Source: Fusobacterium sp. | GTDB taxonomy: Bacteria > Fusobacteriota > Fusobacteriia > Fusobacteriales > Fusobacteriaceae | Direction: 5' to 3' | Length of the DNA stretch: 22,587 nt | Assembly: GCA_019410665.1 (NCBI GenBank) | Contig: DXSD01000026.1 | Location: 1 to 22,587, forward strand | Shown here: piece by piece, positions 22,559 to 22,587 of the stretch | Layout: every line of letters starts with the position of its first letter | How positions within the stretch are numbered: position 1 is the stretch's first letter | Notes under the pieces: model-generated | Seen by the model: only the letters and a program-made list of their open reading frames with translations | What the model was told of the DNA's origin: nothing | Database searches by the model: none | Program-made: the position numbers and the translations under genes

Positions 22559-22587
22559 ATGTATCATACAGTTATATTATATAATAT

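Overview
The window is about 22.6 kb of very AT-rich bacterial chromosome. It has dense operons, strong AGGAGG-type ribosome-binding sites and short A/T-rich spacers. The gene set suggests a strict anaerobe of the Fusobacteriota, most likely Fusobacterium: an [FeFe]-hydrogenase fused to rubrerythrin, a SAM-I riboswitch on methionine genes, a small spoVG, a short Mfd and a compact C5-pathway tetrapyrrole operon. This assignment rests on protein character and base composition, not on a database match. I see no tRNA, rRNA, CRISPR array, insertion sequence or phage gene.

Left part, 1-8000. The 3' end of an ABC-F ATPase gene is followed by a terminator. Next, with its own promoter, comes a single gene joining a monomeric [FeFe]-hydrogenase to a rubredoxin-rubrerythrin-rubredoxin module. 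A consensus promoter and a SAM-I (S-box) riboswitch with terminator then control metQ (methionine-binding protein) and metY (O-acetylhomoserine sulfhydrylase). Converging on metY through a shared terminator is a minus-strand pair: a CoA-disulfide-reductase-like flavoprotein and a DAACS symporter that looks like a cystine carrier. This half is therefore about redox defence and sulfur amino acid supply.

Middle part, 7956-16400. A 395-base AT-rich divergent spacer with several repeats separates the reductase operon from a plus-strand housekeeping run: mfd, mazG, rqcP, ispE and spoVG. A perfect hairpin ends spoVG. On the other strand, ending at the same hairpin, is a 49-codon gene that is easily missed. 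It is divergent from a LysR-family regulator, which is followed by an NCS2 purine/pyrimidine-type permease.

Right part, 16388-22587. A minus-strand operon reads hemA, hemC, cobA-hemD, hemB, hemL and a short precorrin-2 dehydrogenase. Its genes overlap or lie within 12 bases of each other. It makes uroporphyrinogen III from glutamyl-tRNA and carries it to precorrin-2 and sirohydrochlorin. No late haem gene (hemE, hemN, hemH) is present, so the operon points to sirohaem or cobalamin rather than haem.

The strongest candidates for something unusual are four. First is the hydrogenase-rubrerythrin fusion. Second is a perfectly placed in-frame Shine-Dalgarno and ATG inside it, which could also yield free rubrerythrin. 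Third is an 8-base complement between the riboswitch 5' P1 strand and the loop of its terminator. Fourth is the hidden small gene opposite the LysR regulator.
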